This document shows, piece after piece, positions 36,994-46,855 of a stretch of 64,000 nucleotides of DNA; positions within the stretch are counted from its first letter, which is position 1; every line of letters starts with the position of its first letter. The translations under genes were made by a program, and so were the position numbers. A model generated the notes under the pieces. That model made no database searches. It saw nothing but the letters and a program-made list of their open reading frames with translations, and was not told the origin of the DNA. Source of the DNA: Nocardiopsis_B sediminis (GTDB taxonomy: Bacteria > Actinomycetota > Actinomycetes > Streptosporangiales > Streptosporangiaceae); the NCBI RefSeq assembly GCF_042650565.1, contig NZ_JBHSBH010000007.1, positions 186,001 to 250,000 of the forward strand, read 5' to 3'.

Positions 36994-39948
36994 CTACTGC
37001 CCAGCACTGTCGTTGTTATTGGGCGATGCCTGGTCCCGGCCGAGCCACTCCTTCAAAGCAGATCTGTCTCGAAGGAAATCGATGGACGCCTGGTTCGCTC
37101 TCAGCGTCCGCCTTTGGCCTTCGCTGTCGTATATTTCGATCTCAATGGGAGAGCCTCTGTTCTCTTCCAGAAAATCCGCCAGGAATGTCGCATTTCTTAG
37201 AGTTCCTCTTGGATCCGGGAACACGACCCTGGCATTCCTGATGGGGAGTGGCTCCGCTCTTTCTGGGACATTGATTTCATTCCCAGGAATCTTGAGGAGA
37301 TCTCTGATCTGGCTCTCTTCTCGATCACCTAGTCTTGTTGTGACGTTCTTTATCTCGATGACTCTGCCGGCCGCTACCCCCCTGGTGTTCGTGACCTCAA
37401 CGATATCGATGTGACGTTCCCCTGTGAGCCCGAGGCTGCGGTGCTGGAGATCGCTCGGGTCGATAGTGACCTGAGTGTGTCCGCCCGGGACGTACATTCT
37501 CTCGTACCAGACCTCGCCGAGCCTGCCTCGGTCGGAACTGTCGAGGAGATTGCTGATCTCAAGCATCTCTCGCTGGCTCACGGCGCGTATGGTATTCCGT
37601 ACGTCCTCGGGTGTGGGGTTGTCAGGGATGCGATCCGCGAAATCCTGGGTCGACTGAATTCGGTTCTCGTCGGTGAGATGGTCAAACAGCTGCTGTCGGA
37701 ACGCGTCCTTGATTCTATGGCGAACGTTATTGTGCGTTTGACCATCCGGGTTCGGCATCGTATCGATAATTTCGCGTGGGTAACGGCTGTCCTCAATGAG
37801 CCCCAGCTTCTGCAACGCCTTGACGAAGCCGCCGAGTGAACTGTTCGGATTGCTTCCGTCAAGTTGGTCGAAAGCGGTCTCTCGATTGGTGGTGTTGAAT
37901 CGCGCCGGTGGGGGCCTCTCCTCTCCGGGCATGAGCCTGTTGGTTTCCTCGTCGTACCAGCGTGGCGGCAGGCCGTCTTCAATGTTCTCGCGTCTGATGT
38001 ACCAGCGACCATCTCGCAAGTACCATTCGTATCCGTCGGGCGCCGGAAAGGGCTCAGTCGGACGGTCACCACCGCGGTCCGACGGTCCTCCGTCATCCTC
38101 GGGGAGGCCACTCGGTCCGTCCCCTCGGCCGCCCGGTGGCAGGTCCGGCCCGCCGCCACTGCTGGGCGCGTCGATGGTCCCTGTGCCGCCCCGGTCCGTC
38201 GACGGCAAATCTGGGCCGCCACCGGACGGGGTGTCCAGTCGTGCCGACGGCGACAGGTCGGGCGACGATCCACCGCCGGGCCGGTCCCCGATCGGCATCT
38301 CCGCGCGCCCTTCCGGCACGCCCGCGTTGACCAGTTCCCGCTGGCGGTCGTTGAGCTCGCCGATGATGCCCTCGGGGTGGGCCTCTGCGAGGTCCAGGTC
38401 CTCGCGGAAGCGCTGGATGTACTCCTGGATCTCCCGTGTGGTCGGCAGGTTCTCCGGGTTGTCGATGGGGTCGGACGCCTCGGCGTCGGGGTCGGCGTCG
38501 CGGGTGGTCTGGTCCGGTTCCGCGCCGTCGCGGTCGGCCGGGCGGTCCGGGGTCGTGGTTTCGTTGTCGGGTCCGGCGTCGGCGTCGGTATCGGTGTCGA
38601 CAGGGTCGCGGGGCGCCTCCGCGTCGGGCGGGCCGGGCTCGGACGGGGTGGTGTCCGGTGCGTCCGGCTGGGCGGGGGTGTCGGGGAGTTCGCTCAGGCG
38701 GGCGGCGTCGTCCATGGCGTCGTCCAGGCCGTCGAGCTGGTTCTGCGGAACGTCCAGGCCGTCGAGCGCGGTGTCGAGTTCCGCATCCGGAGACGCGCCG
38801 TCGGGACCGGGTCGGGTGGGGCCCTGGTCGATGTCGAGATCGCCTCTGCGGGTCGGCAGGTCCGGAGCGTCGGGTGCGTTCGGTGCGTCGGGCAGGTCGA
38901 CGTTGTTGACCGCTCGCAGCCCTCGCATCCCGGCGGAGATCCGGGTGGCCAGGATCGGGACGCCGGCCACGGCGCCGACACCGGTCGCGGTCAGGACGAC
39001 GCCTGCGATGGTGGTGCCGATGTTGAGGACGCCCTGGGTGATCACGTAGCCCGGCCGATCGTCCCACTCGCGCCACGGAACGATCGAGTGCGCGACCTCC
39101 GTCCACGCGGCCAAGGCGTTGCTTCCCCCGTGGACGCCGACGAGTGCCTTCACGCCTTCCCAGGTGTCGCCCCAGTACTGCGCGGCGTTGTCGATGGGGT
39201 TGCCGTTGAACCAGCCGCCTTCTTCGGTGTACAGCCCGACCATGGAGGCCGCGTCGAGGAAAGGCGCGGAGACGAAGTCCCAGGCGCCCATGCCGACGTC
39301 CTCCCACCACGGGGCGTTGTGCTCTTGGGGTGTGGCCCACGGCGTCTGCACGCCCTCCGGCACGGAGGTGTAGCCGTAGACTTCCTGGCCCTCGCGCGGG
39401 TTCGGTTCCTGGCCGTACTCGCCGGCGACGAATGTTGTCCCGCCGAAGATCGCGGTGATCTTGTTGGCACAGGTGCGCTCGGCCGCCATGTAGGCGTTGA
39501 GTTTGGCGAAGATCTCGTCGTTGAGGTCGTTGAACTCGTTGACCTTGTCCTCGTCCTCACGCCAGTCGTCGTTGGCGTCGATGTGCGCTTTGAACGCGAC
39601 CGCCTCGGACTTGAGCTCGCGCAGCCGGGTCTGGATCGGGCCGGCCTCCTCGGCGAATTCGTCCAGCGCGTCGGCGACGGTGGATACGCCGTTCTTGAAG
39701 TCGTCGCCGGCCGTGGCCACCGGGTTGACCGCCGCGAGCAGGATGTCGGCCTCAGGCGCGACATAAATGCCGTACAGGCCCTCCCACGCGCTCTTGATGT
39801 CGTTTCCGGTCTGGGCGATCCCGGTGCCGTCGTTCCGCAGGGCGCTCGCGGCCGTTTGCAGCTCGCAGGCGTTCAGTTCGGGAATGATGATCTCGTCGGG
39901 CTTGATCACGTATTCGTCGCTCAACGCCGCCCCTAAGCGCTCCGGCAT
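36994..39948 (-). CDS. Large ESX-type polymorphic toxin 1 with C-terminal PD-(D/E)xK-like nuclease domain
   Basis: A 984-aa modular protein. Residues ~25-200 are a helical WXG-like export module with W55-E-G57 in KSAWEGLYG. A membrane-like stretch lies near 305-335, then a ~300-residue Asp/Pro/Gly-rich disordered linker, and an adaptor region starting near 675. The last ~175 residues contain GEVWYE (Glu812), HIDIVEV (Asp848) and IEIKN (Glu865, Lys867), the spacing of a restriction-endonuclease fold. A DNase or RNase toxin is likely. The ATG at 39948 lacks a good site. A TTG at 39924 after AGGGG, matched in toxin 2, may be the true start. The 3' part is less GC-rich (about 53% at 37321-37380). 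Confidence 0.78.
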   Translation of the reverse strand: MPERLGAALSDEYVIKPDEIIIPELNACELQTAASALRNDGTGIAQTGNDIKSAWEGLYGIYVAPEADILLAAVNPVATAGDDFKNGVSTVADALDEFAEEAGPIQTRLRELKSEAVAFKAHIDANDDWREDEDKVNEFNDLNDEIFAKLNAYMAAERTCANKITAIFGGTTFVAGEYGQEPNPREGQEVYGYTSVPEGVQTPWATPQEHNAPWWEDVGMGAWDFVSAPFLDAASMVGLYTEEGGWFNGNPIDNAAQYWGDTWEGVKALVGVHGGSNALAAWTEVAHSIVPWREWDDRPGYVITQGVLNIGTTIAGVVLTATGVGAVAGVPILATRISAGMRGLRAVNNVDLPDAPNAPDAPDLPTRRGDLDIDQGPTRPGPDGASPDAELDTALDGLDVPQNQLDGLDDAMDDAARLSELPDTPAQPDAPDTTPSEPGPPDAEAPRDPVDTDTDADAGPDNETTTPDRPADRDGAEPDQTTRDADPDAEASDPIDNPENLPTTREIQEYIQRFREDLDLAEAHPEGIIGELNDRQRELVNAGVPEGRAEMPIGDRPGGGSSPDLSPSARLDTPSGGGPDLPSTDRGGTGTIDAPSSGGGPDLPPGGRGDGPSGLPEDDGGPSDRGGDRPTEPFPAPDGYEWYLRDGRWYIRRENIEDGLPPRWYDEETNRLMPGEERPPPARFNTTNRETAFDQLDGSNPNSSLGGFVKALQKLGLIEDSRYPREIIDTMPNPDGQTHNNVRHRIKDAFRQQLFDHLTDENRIQSTQDFADRIPDNPTPEDVRNTIRAVSQREMLEISNLLDSSDRGRLGEVWYERMYVPGGHTQVTIDPSDLQHRSLGLTGERHIDIVEVTNTRGVAAGRVIEIKNVTTRLGDREESQIRDLLKIPGNEINVPERAEPLPIRNARVVFPDPRGTLRNATFLADFLEENRGSPIEIEIYDSEGQRRTLRANQASIDFLRDRSALKEWLGRDQASPNNNDSAGQ

Positions 39949-40371
39949 TCACTTGTCACTGCCGCCGCGCCATGCGCGGTCGTTGCGTTCGGCGGTCCGG
40001 TGCCACGCAGGGTTTCCCGGACCGGCGAAGGGTTCCAGACGTCATTATGGCGGACGGGTCCGGGCAATCCGTGATCGGCATTTCGACCGAAAGAGAGATC
40101 TTCTCACTGCCGGAATGCTGTAAATCGTCCCCGTCATGCCAGTGCCATAGGCCGGCCATGGCGGCCGGTCTCCGGTATTCCGCAGATAACCACTGGTCAG
40201 CGCGTATGTGTGCGACCGGCGGGGTGCTCAGGTGTCGTTCTCGCCCTGCTACCCGGCGGGTGTCGTCGCACATTCTCGGCACGGTTCCGGGCACCTATGA
40301 GGGGGAGTCTGCTGGCCGAATCCGGACAGCCGTGCTGTGAAGACGGTGGCACGATCGCCCTCACATCGCCA
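39949..40371. other. 423-base gap between toxin 1 and the DUF6177-like gene
   Basis: It should hold the toxin 1 promoter. CATAAT on the minus strand near 40042 is a possible -10. A 6-base stem CCGGCC-N5-GGCCGG at 40152-40168 might end the upstream ESX transcript. I see no convincing coding sequence here. Confidence 0.4.
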
Positions 40372-41811
40372 TCACCCCGCCCGCGGCGAGCCCTCCGGGC
40401 TCAAGTGGGCCATGAGCGCTGCGAACCGCGCCGAAGCGTCCGGCTCGGTGCCGTCGCCCAGCGGGTACCAGACCGACGGCGCGTTCTCGCGCCCCAGGGT
40501 GTGCCCCTCGACCGGTGCGGCGAGCGCCGCCGAGAGCCCGATTTCGGCCACGCCACGGCCACCGACCGCGATGCCCACCGGGGTGGGGATGCCGTACCAG
40601 TGCGGCGTGTAGGTGAGGTCGGGCCGGCCGGCGACGCGCTGGACGGTCATGGTCAGGAGGCTGCCGCGATCGGCGAACCCCCGTGCGAGGTCCTGGAGCG
40701 CCCCGATCGGCGGCTCCTCTCCGTCGCGGTAGCCGATCGCCGCCGTGATCGTCTCCTTGACCCCGGAGGTCACGCGAGACACGCGATGGGTGCCGACGAA
40801 ACCCCGGGTCGAGCCGCCGGGTCCGGCGAACACCGACAGCGTCGCCTGCGGCGCGCGGCGGCGGCACAGCTCGGTCACCGTGACCGGGTTCCACGCCGAC
40901 AGGGCCGGCTCGCTCACGCCCCACCCGGCGGGGCCGGTCCCGGTGAGTGCCGTGCCGATCGTCTCGACCGCTCCGCCGATGACGAGGTCGGCGGCCGCCG
41001 GGTGCAGGAGCCGCAGATCGACCAGGAGCTGGCTGCCCGGGTCCGGCGGCGCGTCCAGGAAGGTGCGCGAGGGCCCGGCGGTGGCGGCGTCGGCGGCGAT
41101 GACATACCCCGCGGTGTCGTCCCACACCAGCGGCACACCGGAGAAGCCGTCGTAGTGTCCGCCGCCGTCGGGCTCCTCGACCACCCAGCGCGCCTCAGAC
41201 CTGTTCAGCAGGGCCCGCAGCGGCAGGGTGACGCGCGATTCCGCCGCGGTGCGCACTTGGAGGCCCCGCCCGCTCCGCTCGCAGGCCACGACCGCGTCCG
41301 CCAGCCACGTCGTGAGGGGGACCACCGGCCGGTCCTGGACGGCGACCGCCGCCTTGACGGTCATGGCGTCGATCGCCGGGTGGCCGTTCACCGGCTTGGC
41401 CGGCGGCGCCGGTGTCACGGTGCCGTGTCCCTCGACCGGGCGCCCGTGCAGCCCGGCACCGCCCGACCAGACCGTTCCGCCGAGCCGGTCGACCAGGCCG
41501 TCGGCGAAGCGGTGCGCGAGCGCCACCGTATCGGCATCGGTGTCCGCCGCCCGGGCCTCCACCCACCAGCACGGGTCGGGCATACGCGCCGCGGTCTCGG
41601 CCCCGAGCAGCCGTTCCACCTCGCCGGCGGCCTCGACGCGCTGCGCCGCCTCGATGCCGAGCAGCGGCCGGCCGCGAGCATCGCAGAGCTGGATCACCGC
41701 GCCGTCGCCGCCGCCGCGGACCTTCAGGTCGGCTCCGGCGCGCACCATCGCGTCGACCAGCCCGCGCACGTCCGGGGGCTGTCGGACCAGCGCGACCACG
41801 TCGTAGGTCAC
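40372..41811 (-). CDS. DUF6177-like ESX-associated protein
   Basis: A 479-aa soluble protein, translated with EccC: its GTG at 41811 overlaps the EccC stop (GTGA). It begins with a small helical domain, then an alpha/beta core (VPLTTWLADAVVACERSGRG and DLVIGGAVETIGTALTG) and a C-terminal part with WYGIPTPVGIAVGGRGVAEI and LGRENAPSVWYPLGDG. Proteins of this look accompany EccC in Streptomyces/Nocardiopsis type VII loci and are labelled DUF6177. The assignment is from memory of the family. No catalytic motif is evident. It may act as an ESX chaperone or adaptor. Confidence 0.6.
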   Translation of the reverse strand: MTYDVVALVRQPPDVRGLVDAMVRAGADLKVRGGGDGAVIQLCDARGRPLLGIEAAQRVEAAGEVERLLGAETAARMPDPCWWVEARAADTDADTVALAHRFADGLVDRLGGTVWSGGAGLHGRPVEGHGTVTPAPPAKPVNGHPAIDAMTVKAAVAVQDRPVVPLTTWLADAVVACERSGRGLQVRTAAESRVTLPLRALLNRSEARWVVEEPDGGGHYDGFSGVPLVWDDTAGYVIAADAATAGPSRTFLDAPPDPGSQLLVDLRLLHPAAADLVIGGAVETIGTALTGTGPAGWGVSEPALSAWNPVTVTELCRRRAPQATLSVFAGPGGSTRGFVGTHRVSRVTSGVKETITAAIGYRDGEEPPIGALQDLARGFADRGSLLTMTVQRVAGRPDLTYTPHWYGIPTPVGIAVGGRGVAEIGLSAALAAPVEGHTLGRENAPSVWYPLGDGTEPDASARFAALMAHLSPEGSPRAG

Positions 41812-44800
41812 TCGTTCTCCTCCGTGTCGTCCACCAGGCCGGTCTGCATGAGTCGCGGGGACTCGCCCCGCCGGATCCACCGGCCCCGGCCGGCCGGCTG
41901 GGCGTTGGCGTACACCCGCGGGAACAGCTGGCCCTCGCTCCGGTCGCCGGACATGAGCACCGCACTGGTGCCGATCTCACGCATGGCCTGAACGAGCGGG
42001 TCGTACACCCCGCGGGCGGCTCCGGCGACCCGGCGGGTCACGACGAAGTGCAGCCCGATGTCGCGGCCGTTGGGCACGAAGGGGACGAACGGCGTCAGCG
42101 GCTTCTGCCCGGCGGAGGTGAGGACGTCGTAGTCGTCGACGAGCACGACGATGCGCGGCCCGTTCAACGCTCCGGCCTCGGCCTTCTCAGGGTCGGCCTC
42201 GTCGGGCATACGGTCGGCCAGCTCCTTGGCCACGCCATTCGCCAGTCCCGCGCAGACCCGCGAGTTGCTGGCGTACCCGCCGAGATAGGGCTCCGGGATC
42301 AACCCGTGCAGGGTCCGGCGCGGATCCATCACGGCGAACACGACCTCCTGCGGCGAATACCGGCTGATCAGCCCCTTGGCGACCAGCCGCAGCAGATTCG
42401 TCTTGCCGCACTCGCCGTCGCCCAGCACGAGCAGGTTCTGGTCGCGGTCGAACAGGTCGAGCAGCACCGGGTCGAGTGCGCGTTCGTCCACGCCGAGCGG
42501 CACCAGCCGGGCCTCGCGGTCCGGGCCCGGGAGGGTGCGGGCGGGCAGCCGGTAGGGCAGTACCCGCACCGGCGGCGCCACCGGGCCGCGCCAGACGCTG
42601 CTCACCGCGCGGGCGGTCTTCTCGACGACCTCGGCGAGGTTCTCGACCTCGGCAAGCGAGTCGACCCGGGGCAGCGCCACCTGGCCGAACAGCTTGCGGT
42701 CGGTGAGCGCCCGGCCGGGAACGTCGGCGCTGATGGTCTCGGCGAGCTTGCGGTCGACCGAGGAGTCCGACGGGTCGTTGAGCCGCAGCTCGACCCTCTG
42801 CCCGAAGTTGGACTGCATGGCCATGCGGACGTCGTTCCAGCGCAGCATGGCGGCCACGACGTGGACGCCGTACCCGCCGCCGCGCTGGAGGAGGTCGGAG
42901 ACCATGTCGTCGACCTGCTCGAAGTCCTTGCGGATGGCGCCGAATCCGTCGACGCACAGCACGACGTCGGCGCAGGGCAGCTCGGGGATCTCTCCGCGGG
43001 CGTGCATCCGCCGCAGCTGCTGGACGGAGTCGATGCCGCGGTCGCGGAACACCTGCTGGCGGTGGTCGAGCATGTCCCGCACCTCCTCGACCGTGCGCCG
43101 GACCCGCTCGGCGTCGGTCCGGCCCGCGACCCCGCCGACGTGCGGGAGGTCGGACAGCGCCTGGAGGCCGCCGCCGACCAGGTCGAGCGCGTAGACCGCC
43201 ACCTGGCTCGGGGTGTGGGTGAGGGCGAGGGACAGCACCAGGGTGCGCAGCAGGGTGGTCTTGCCGGTCTGGGGGCCGCCGATGATCGCGAAGTGGCCGC
43301 CCGAGGCCGTGAGGTCGAGGTTCCACAGGCCCTGCCACTGCTTCGCGGCGTCGTCGAGCAGGCCGACCGGCACCTGGAGCGGGCTCGGGCCGGCGGGCAG
43401 CCGCATCGCCTCGCCGGTGACCTGGAGGGGTCCGGCGACCAGGTCCAGCGTGGTGGCCGACGGCAGCGGCGGCAGCCAGATGTTGCGGGTGCGCTCGCCG
43501 TGCTGGGCCAGCTGCCCGACCATCACGTCCAGCAGGGTCGGCCCCATCGTGCGCTCGGGCAGCGCGGGGTCGTCCTCGGGTGCGGCGGCCGCGGTGTCGG
43601 CCGAGCCGGCGGTGTTGTACGCGGGGTAGCCGCGGACCGGCAGGCGCTCCGGCGGCTCCTCTTCGTCGGCCGAGACGGGCCCCCGGTAGGCGCCGGAGAC
43701 GTAGCCGGCCTTGAACCGCTGGTAGACGGTGGTATCGACCTTGAGGTAGCCGAATCCGGGCAGCGCCGGCAGGTGGAAGGCGTCCGGGCTGTCCAGCACC
43801 GTGCGGCTCTCCTCCTCTGAGAAGGTGCGCAGCCCCAGCCGGTAGGAGAGGTAGGTGTCGAGCCCGCGCAGCTTGCCGCCCTCGATCCGCTGGCTGGACA
43901 GCAGGAGGTGCACGCCGATGCTGCGGCCGATCCGGCCGATGGACAGGAAGAGCTCGATGAAGTCCGGGCGCGCGGTGAGCAGTTCACCGAACTCGTCGAT
44001 GATCACCAGCAGGTGCGGCAGCGGCGGCAGGTCCGGGTTCTGGGTCCGCCGGAAGGTGTAGTCACCGATGTTGGCGATGTTGCCCGCGTCGCGCAGCACC
44101 TGCTGGCGGCGCTGCACCTCGCCGGAGAGGCTGGCGTAGACCCGCTCGATCAGCGCGGCGTCGTCCTCCAGGTTGGTGATGACCCCGGCGACGTGCGGCA
44201 GCTCCTCGAAGGGCGCGAACGTCGCGCCCCCCTTGTAGTCGACCAGCACCATGCTGACGCGATCGGGTGAGTGACCGGCGGCGAGCGCGATCACGAGGGT
44301 CCGCAGCATCTCGCTCTTGCCGGAGCCGGTGGCCCCCACGCACAACCCGTGGGGTCCCATGCCGAGCTGGGCGGCCTCCTTGAGGTCGAGGATGACCGGA
44401 CGGCCCATGTCGTCGGCGCCGATGGGCACCCGCAGGAAGGCGCGCTCGCTCCGGGGCGCCCACTGTCGCTCGACGTCGATCTCGCCGGGGTCGGCCACGC
44501 CCATCATGGTCGGGAAGTCGACGCTGCCGCCCTCGGCGGCGGTCTCCTCGACGGACTCCCGTGACAGCCGCAACGGGGTCACCATCGCGGCCAGGCCCGT
44601 GACCGTCGCCGCGGGGACGTCGTCGACCGTGCCGGTCAGTGTGGGCGCGGCGCCCGGCCGCAGGTCCTGCACCTCGACCTGGTCCCCCGAGACCGTCAGC
44701 CGGAGGCTGACCTCGCCGGGCTCCTGGACCTGGTCGGCCACCAGGTGGATCACCGTGGCACCGAGGTCGGCCGGTGCGACCGCGTCGTCCGGGCGGACGA

Positions 44801-45803
44801 GTTCACCTGCGACATCGCCGTGCGTGTCGTGGATGACGACCAGGCGGCGCATCATCCGGTAGGCCTCGCGCTTGCCCATGCCGCGCCGGACCTCGGCGGC
44901 GAAATCGGTACGGGAGCGCAGTTCGTCGGCGAGCAGTGCGCCCAGCTTCGCCGGGGTCGGGGCGATGAGCCGGGCGTTCACCCCGCCGTCGCGCCGCTGC
45001 GGGTCGAGCACCTGGGGCAGCCACTTCACCCACTCCCAGTCGGCGGACCGGCGGCCCGGGTGCATCACGGCGAGCGCGACGTCCTCAGGAGCGTGGAATG
45101 CGCTGAGCTGGGTGACCAGCGCCCGAACCACGCGCAGCACGTCGGCGCGGTCGCCGACCACGCTGACATTGCCGGCCATGTCCAGGGGCACGGTGAGCGG
45201 CATCTCCGGCACCGTCTCGAAGCGCCGGATCACGGAGTGCGCCTCGGAGAGCATGAAAGGGTCGGTCGGGGTGAGCGCGGTGCCCTTCTCGGCCAGCTGG
45301 AGCGGCCGCCCGGGCATGACCCCGGTGCCGATGCGCACCCGCAGGAAGTCGGGGTCGCGGCGGCGGCGCTCCCACAGGCGCGTGGGGTCGCGCAGGATGT
45401 CGTACAGCGCCTCGGGCGGCGGATCCAGCAGGCGGGCCGCCGAACGCGCATCGCGCTCCCAGCCGCTGAGCTCCTCCCGGAGTTCCTCCAGGTATTCCAG
45501 GTACAGCTCCCGCTGGTTGCGGCGCTGCCGGGCGGCCTGGCCGCGGCGGGAGAACAGCATCGCGGCTCCGCCGAGCAGCGCCACGACGAGGACGACCGCG
45601 CCCAGCACCATGAACGCCGGGTTGCGCATGACCATCATGATGGTCAGCGACGCCGCCATGCCGACCATGGGCAGCAGGGACAGCAGCTGGTTCCCCTGGG
45701 GGTTGCCGTCCGGCAGCGTGGGGGGCGCCTCGACCTGGTGGGGATCGTGTTGCTCGGGCGGATACATCGTCCTGGCCGGCCGATGCACTATCCGGGTCGT
45801 CAC
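41808..45803 (-). CDS. eccC: Type VII secretion ATPase EccC (EccCa-EccCb fused)
   Basis: A 1331-aa motor of the ESX apparatus. Two membrane segments lie near residues 40-85, followed by three FtsK/SpoIIIE ATPase domains. Domain 1 has Walker A GATGSGKS near 490 and Walker B LLVIIDEF near 600. Domain 2 has GGPQTGKT near 842 with VVLCVDGFG, lacking the catalytic Glu. Domain 3 has GDGECGKT near 1127. It binds WXG substrates through the last domain and drives export. The GTG at 45803 is preferred because GAGGAG lies seven bases upstream. The potential TTG at 45818 overlaps that site. Confidence 0.95.
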   Translation of the reverse strand: MTTRIVHRPARTMYPPEQHDPHQVEAPPTLPDGNPQGNQLLSLLPMVGMAASLTIMMVMRNPAFMVLGAVVLVVALLGGAAMLFSRRGQAARQRRNQRELYLEYLEELREELSGWERDARSAARLLDPPPEALYDILRDPTRLWERRRRDPDFLRVRIGTGVMPGRPLQLAEKGTALTPTDPFMLSEAHSVIRRFETVPEMPLTVPLDMAGNVSVVGDRADVLRVVRALVTQLSAFHAPEDVALAVMHPGRRSADWEWVKWLPQVLDPQRRDGGVNARLIAPTPAKLGALLADELRSRTDFAAEVRRGMGKREAYRMMRRLVVIHDTHGDVAGELVRPDDAVAPADLGATVIHLVADQVQEPGEVSLRLTVSGDQVEVQDLRPGAAPTLTGTVDDVPAATVTGLAAMVTPLRLSRESVEETAAEGGSVDFPTMMGVADPGEIDVERQWAPRSERAFLRVPIGADDMGRPVILDLKEAAQLGMGPHGLCVGATGSGKSEMLRTLVIALAAGHSPDRVSMVLVDYKGGATFAPFEELPHVAGVITNLEDDAALIERVYASLSGEVQRRQQVLRDAGNIANIGDYTFRRTQNPDLPPLPHLLVIIDEFGELLTARPDFIELFLSIGRIGRSIGVHLLLSSQRIEGGKLRGLDTYLSYRLGLRTFSEEESRTVLDSPDAFHLPALPGFGYLKVDTTVYQRFKAGYVSGAYRGPVSADEEEPPERLPVRGYPAYNTAGSADTAAAAPEDDPALPERTMGPTLLDVMVGQLAQHGERTRNIWLPPLPSATTLDLVAGPLQVTGEAMRLPAGPSPLQVPVGLLDDAAKQWQGLWNLDLTASGGHFAIIGGPQTGKTTLLRTLVLSLALTHTPSQVAVYALDLVGGGLQALSDLPHVGGVAGRTDAERVRRTVEEVRDMLDHRQQVFRDRGIDSVQQLRRMHARGEIPELPCADVVLCVDGFGAIRKDFEQVDDMVSDLLQRGGGYGVHVVAAMLRWNDVRMAMQSNFGQRVELRLNDPSDSSVDRKLAETISADVPGRALTDRKLFGQVALPRVDSLAEVENLAEVVEKTARAVSSVWRGPVAPPVRVLPYRLPARTLPGPDREARLVPLGVDERALDPVLLDLFDRDQNLLVLGDGECGKTNLLRLVAKGLISRYSPQEVVFAVMDPRRTLHGLIPEPYLGGYASNSRVCAGLANGVAKELADRMPDEADPEKAEAGALNGPRIVVLVDDYDVLTSAGQKPLTPFVPFVPNGRDIGLHFVVTRRVAGAARGVYDPLVQAMREIGTSAVLMSGDRSEGQLFPRVYANAQPAGRGRWIRRGESPRLMQTGLVDDTEENE

Positions 45804-45853
45804 CAGCCTGCTCCTCAAATGGGATGGCGCAGATAATGGGGGGATTGGAACCG

Positions 45854-45881
45854 TTCGAAGCGGATCGCCCTATTCTATAAG
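45854..45881 (+). promoter_or_regulatory. Promoter candidate in the eccC divergent region
   Basis: TTCGAA and TATAAG are 16 bases apart upstream of the plus-strand gene at 45983. TTCGAA is self-complementary, and an ATTATC/TTATCT-like -10 lies at a similar distance on the other side, facing eccC. Overlapping divergent promoters are plausible. Confidence 0.45.
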
Positions 45882-45982
45882 GGATCTCCCCGGCGGCGGC
45901 TTCCCAATTCACAGGCAGCGGAGCGAATACGACCGATCGGAGCGGGCCCCTGACTTCCGACGCACTCGCCATCGCGGGGGAC

Positions 45983-46801
45983 GTGCACGCCCTCATCGAG
46001 GACCTGATACCGGTGACCGTGCCGGACGCCGGGTTCGACCGCCCTCTCGCGCGGGTGGTGGTGCCCTTCGGGTGGACGGAGCTGTCCGCCTCGACATGGG
46101 AGGTCCTGGAGCGCTGCGCGGCCGCGCCGCGCCACCGATGGCCGATTCTGGTCGACGAATGGCTACGGGAGACCGCCGACCGCGCCGCGCTCGCGGTCGC
46201 CGAGATCGAACTCCTCGGCGACGTTCGCGAACTGCTGCGCGTGAAACTCGTCCCGACGATGCCGCCCGACCGGCGAAACGGCCTGGTGTGCGTTCCGGCC
46301 GGCCGGTATTTCGACGCATTGATCGTCATCGACCATCCGAAATACGGGGCACCGCTGACAAAAACCCGCGCCGACCTGCTGCAACTCCGGGACCTCGGCT
46401 CCGCCCTGGCCCACACCCACGAGCGCGAACTCGCCGGCATCACCCCGGAGATCCGGCCGCTGTCCCCGAACGACTCTGCGCTGGTCTTCCGCAAGCCCGG
46501 CAGCCCGTACGTGTCCGCACTCCTCACCGAACTGGACCGCCTGCTCCCCGAACCGCCGCCTTCGGGCGCACTGGTGGGCGTGCCGAGCTACGACACCCTC
46601 CTGCTGTACCCGATCCGATCGCGGCCGGCACCCGACGTGATCCCGGCGTTCACCAGGACCGTCGCCACCCTGCACGCCGATGCCGACGCACCGTGCAGCA
46701 CGGAGGCCTTCTGGTGGCACACCGGAGACCTGTCGCCCCTCTCCGAACCCCGAACCCGCAAAAGACTCCGCCGCCACCTCCGCGGCCGCCGCCGAAGGTG
46801 A
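45983..46801 (+). CDS. Unrecognised 272-aa protein divergent from eccC
   Basis: A soluble alpha/beta protein with alternating hydrophobic strands (LVCVPAGRYFDALIVIDHP and SGALVGVPSYDTLLLYPI) and a basic Arg-rich tail. I do not recognise the family. The second half loosely recalls DUF1444/YtpQ-like proteins. It reads opposite to eccC and convergent with the immunity gene of toxin 2. The GTG at 45983 follows GGGGG; an in-frame CTG at 45950 after GGAG is possible. Its place inside the type VII locus suggests a role in the system, otherwise unknown. Confidence 0.6.
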   Translation: MHALIEDLIPVTVPDAGFDRPLARVVVPFGWTELSASTWEVLERCAAAPRHRWPILVDEWLRETADRAALAVAEIELLGDVRELLRVKLVPTMPPDRRNGLVCVPAGRYFDALIVIDHPKYGAPLTKTRADLLQLRDLGSALAHTHERELAGITPEIRPLSPNDSALVFRKPGSPYVSALLTELDRLLPEPPPSGALVGVPSYDTLLLYPIRSRPAPDVIPAFTRTVATLHADADAPCSTEAFWWHTGDLSPLSEPRTRKRLRRHLRGRRRR

Positions 46802-46855
46802 TCTCCCCATCGTCCTCCTCTGGAGTGTCGGGGTAGAGCTGAGTCCGGGACGCGG

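Noticed and set aside
37864..39936. Plus-strand open frame opposite toxin 1
   Set aside because: It arises from the Asp/Pro/Gly linker codons read backwards (Val/Arg/Gly-rich) and has no domain or start signal.
41412..43820. Long plus-strand open frame opposite eccC
   Set aside because: Composition is repetitive and contains no recognisable domain; EccC motifs on the other strand explain the region.
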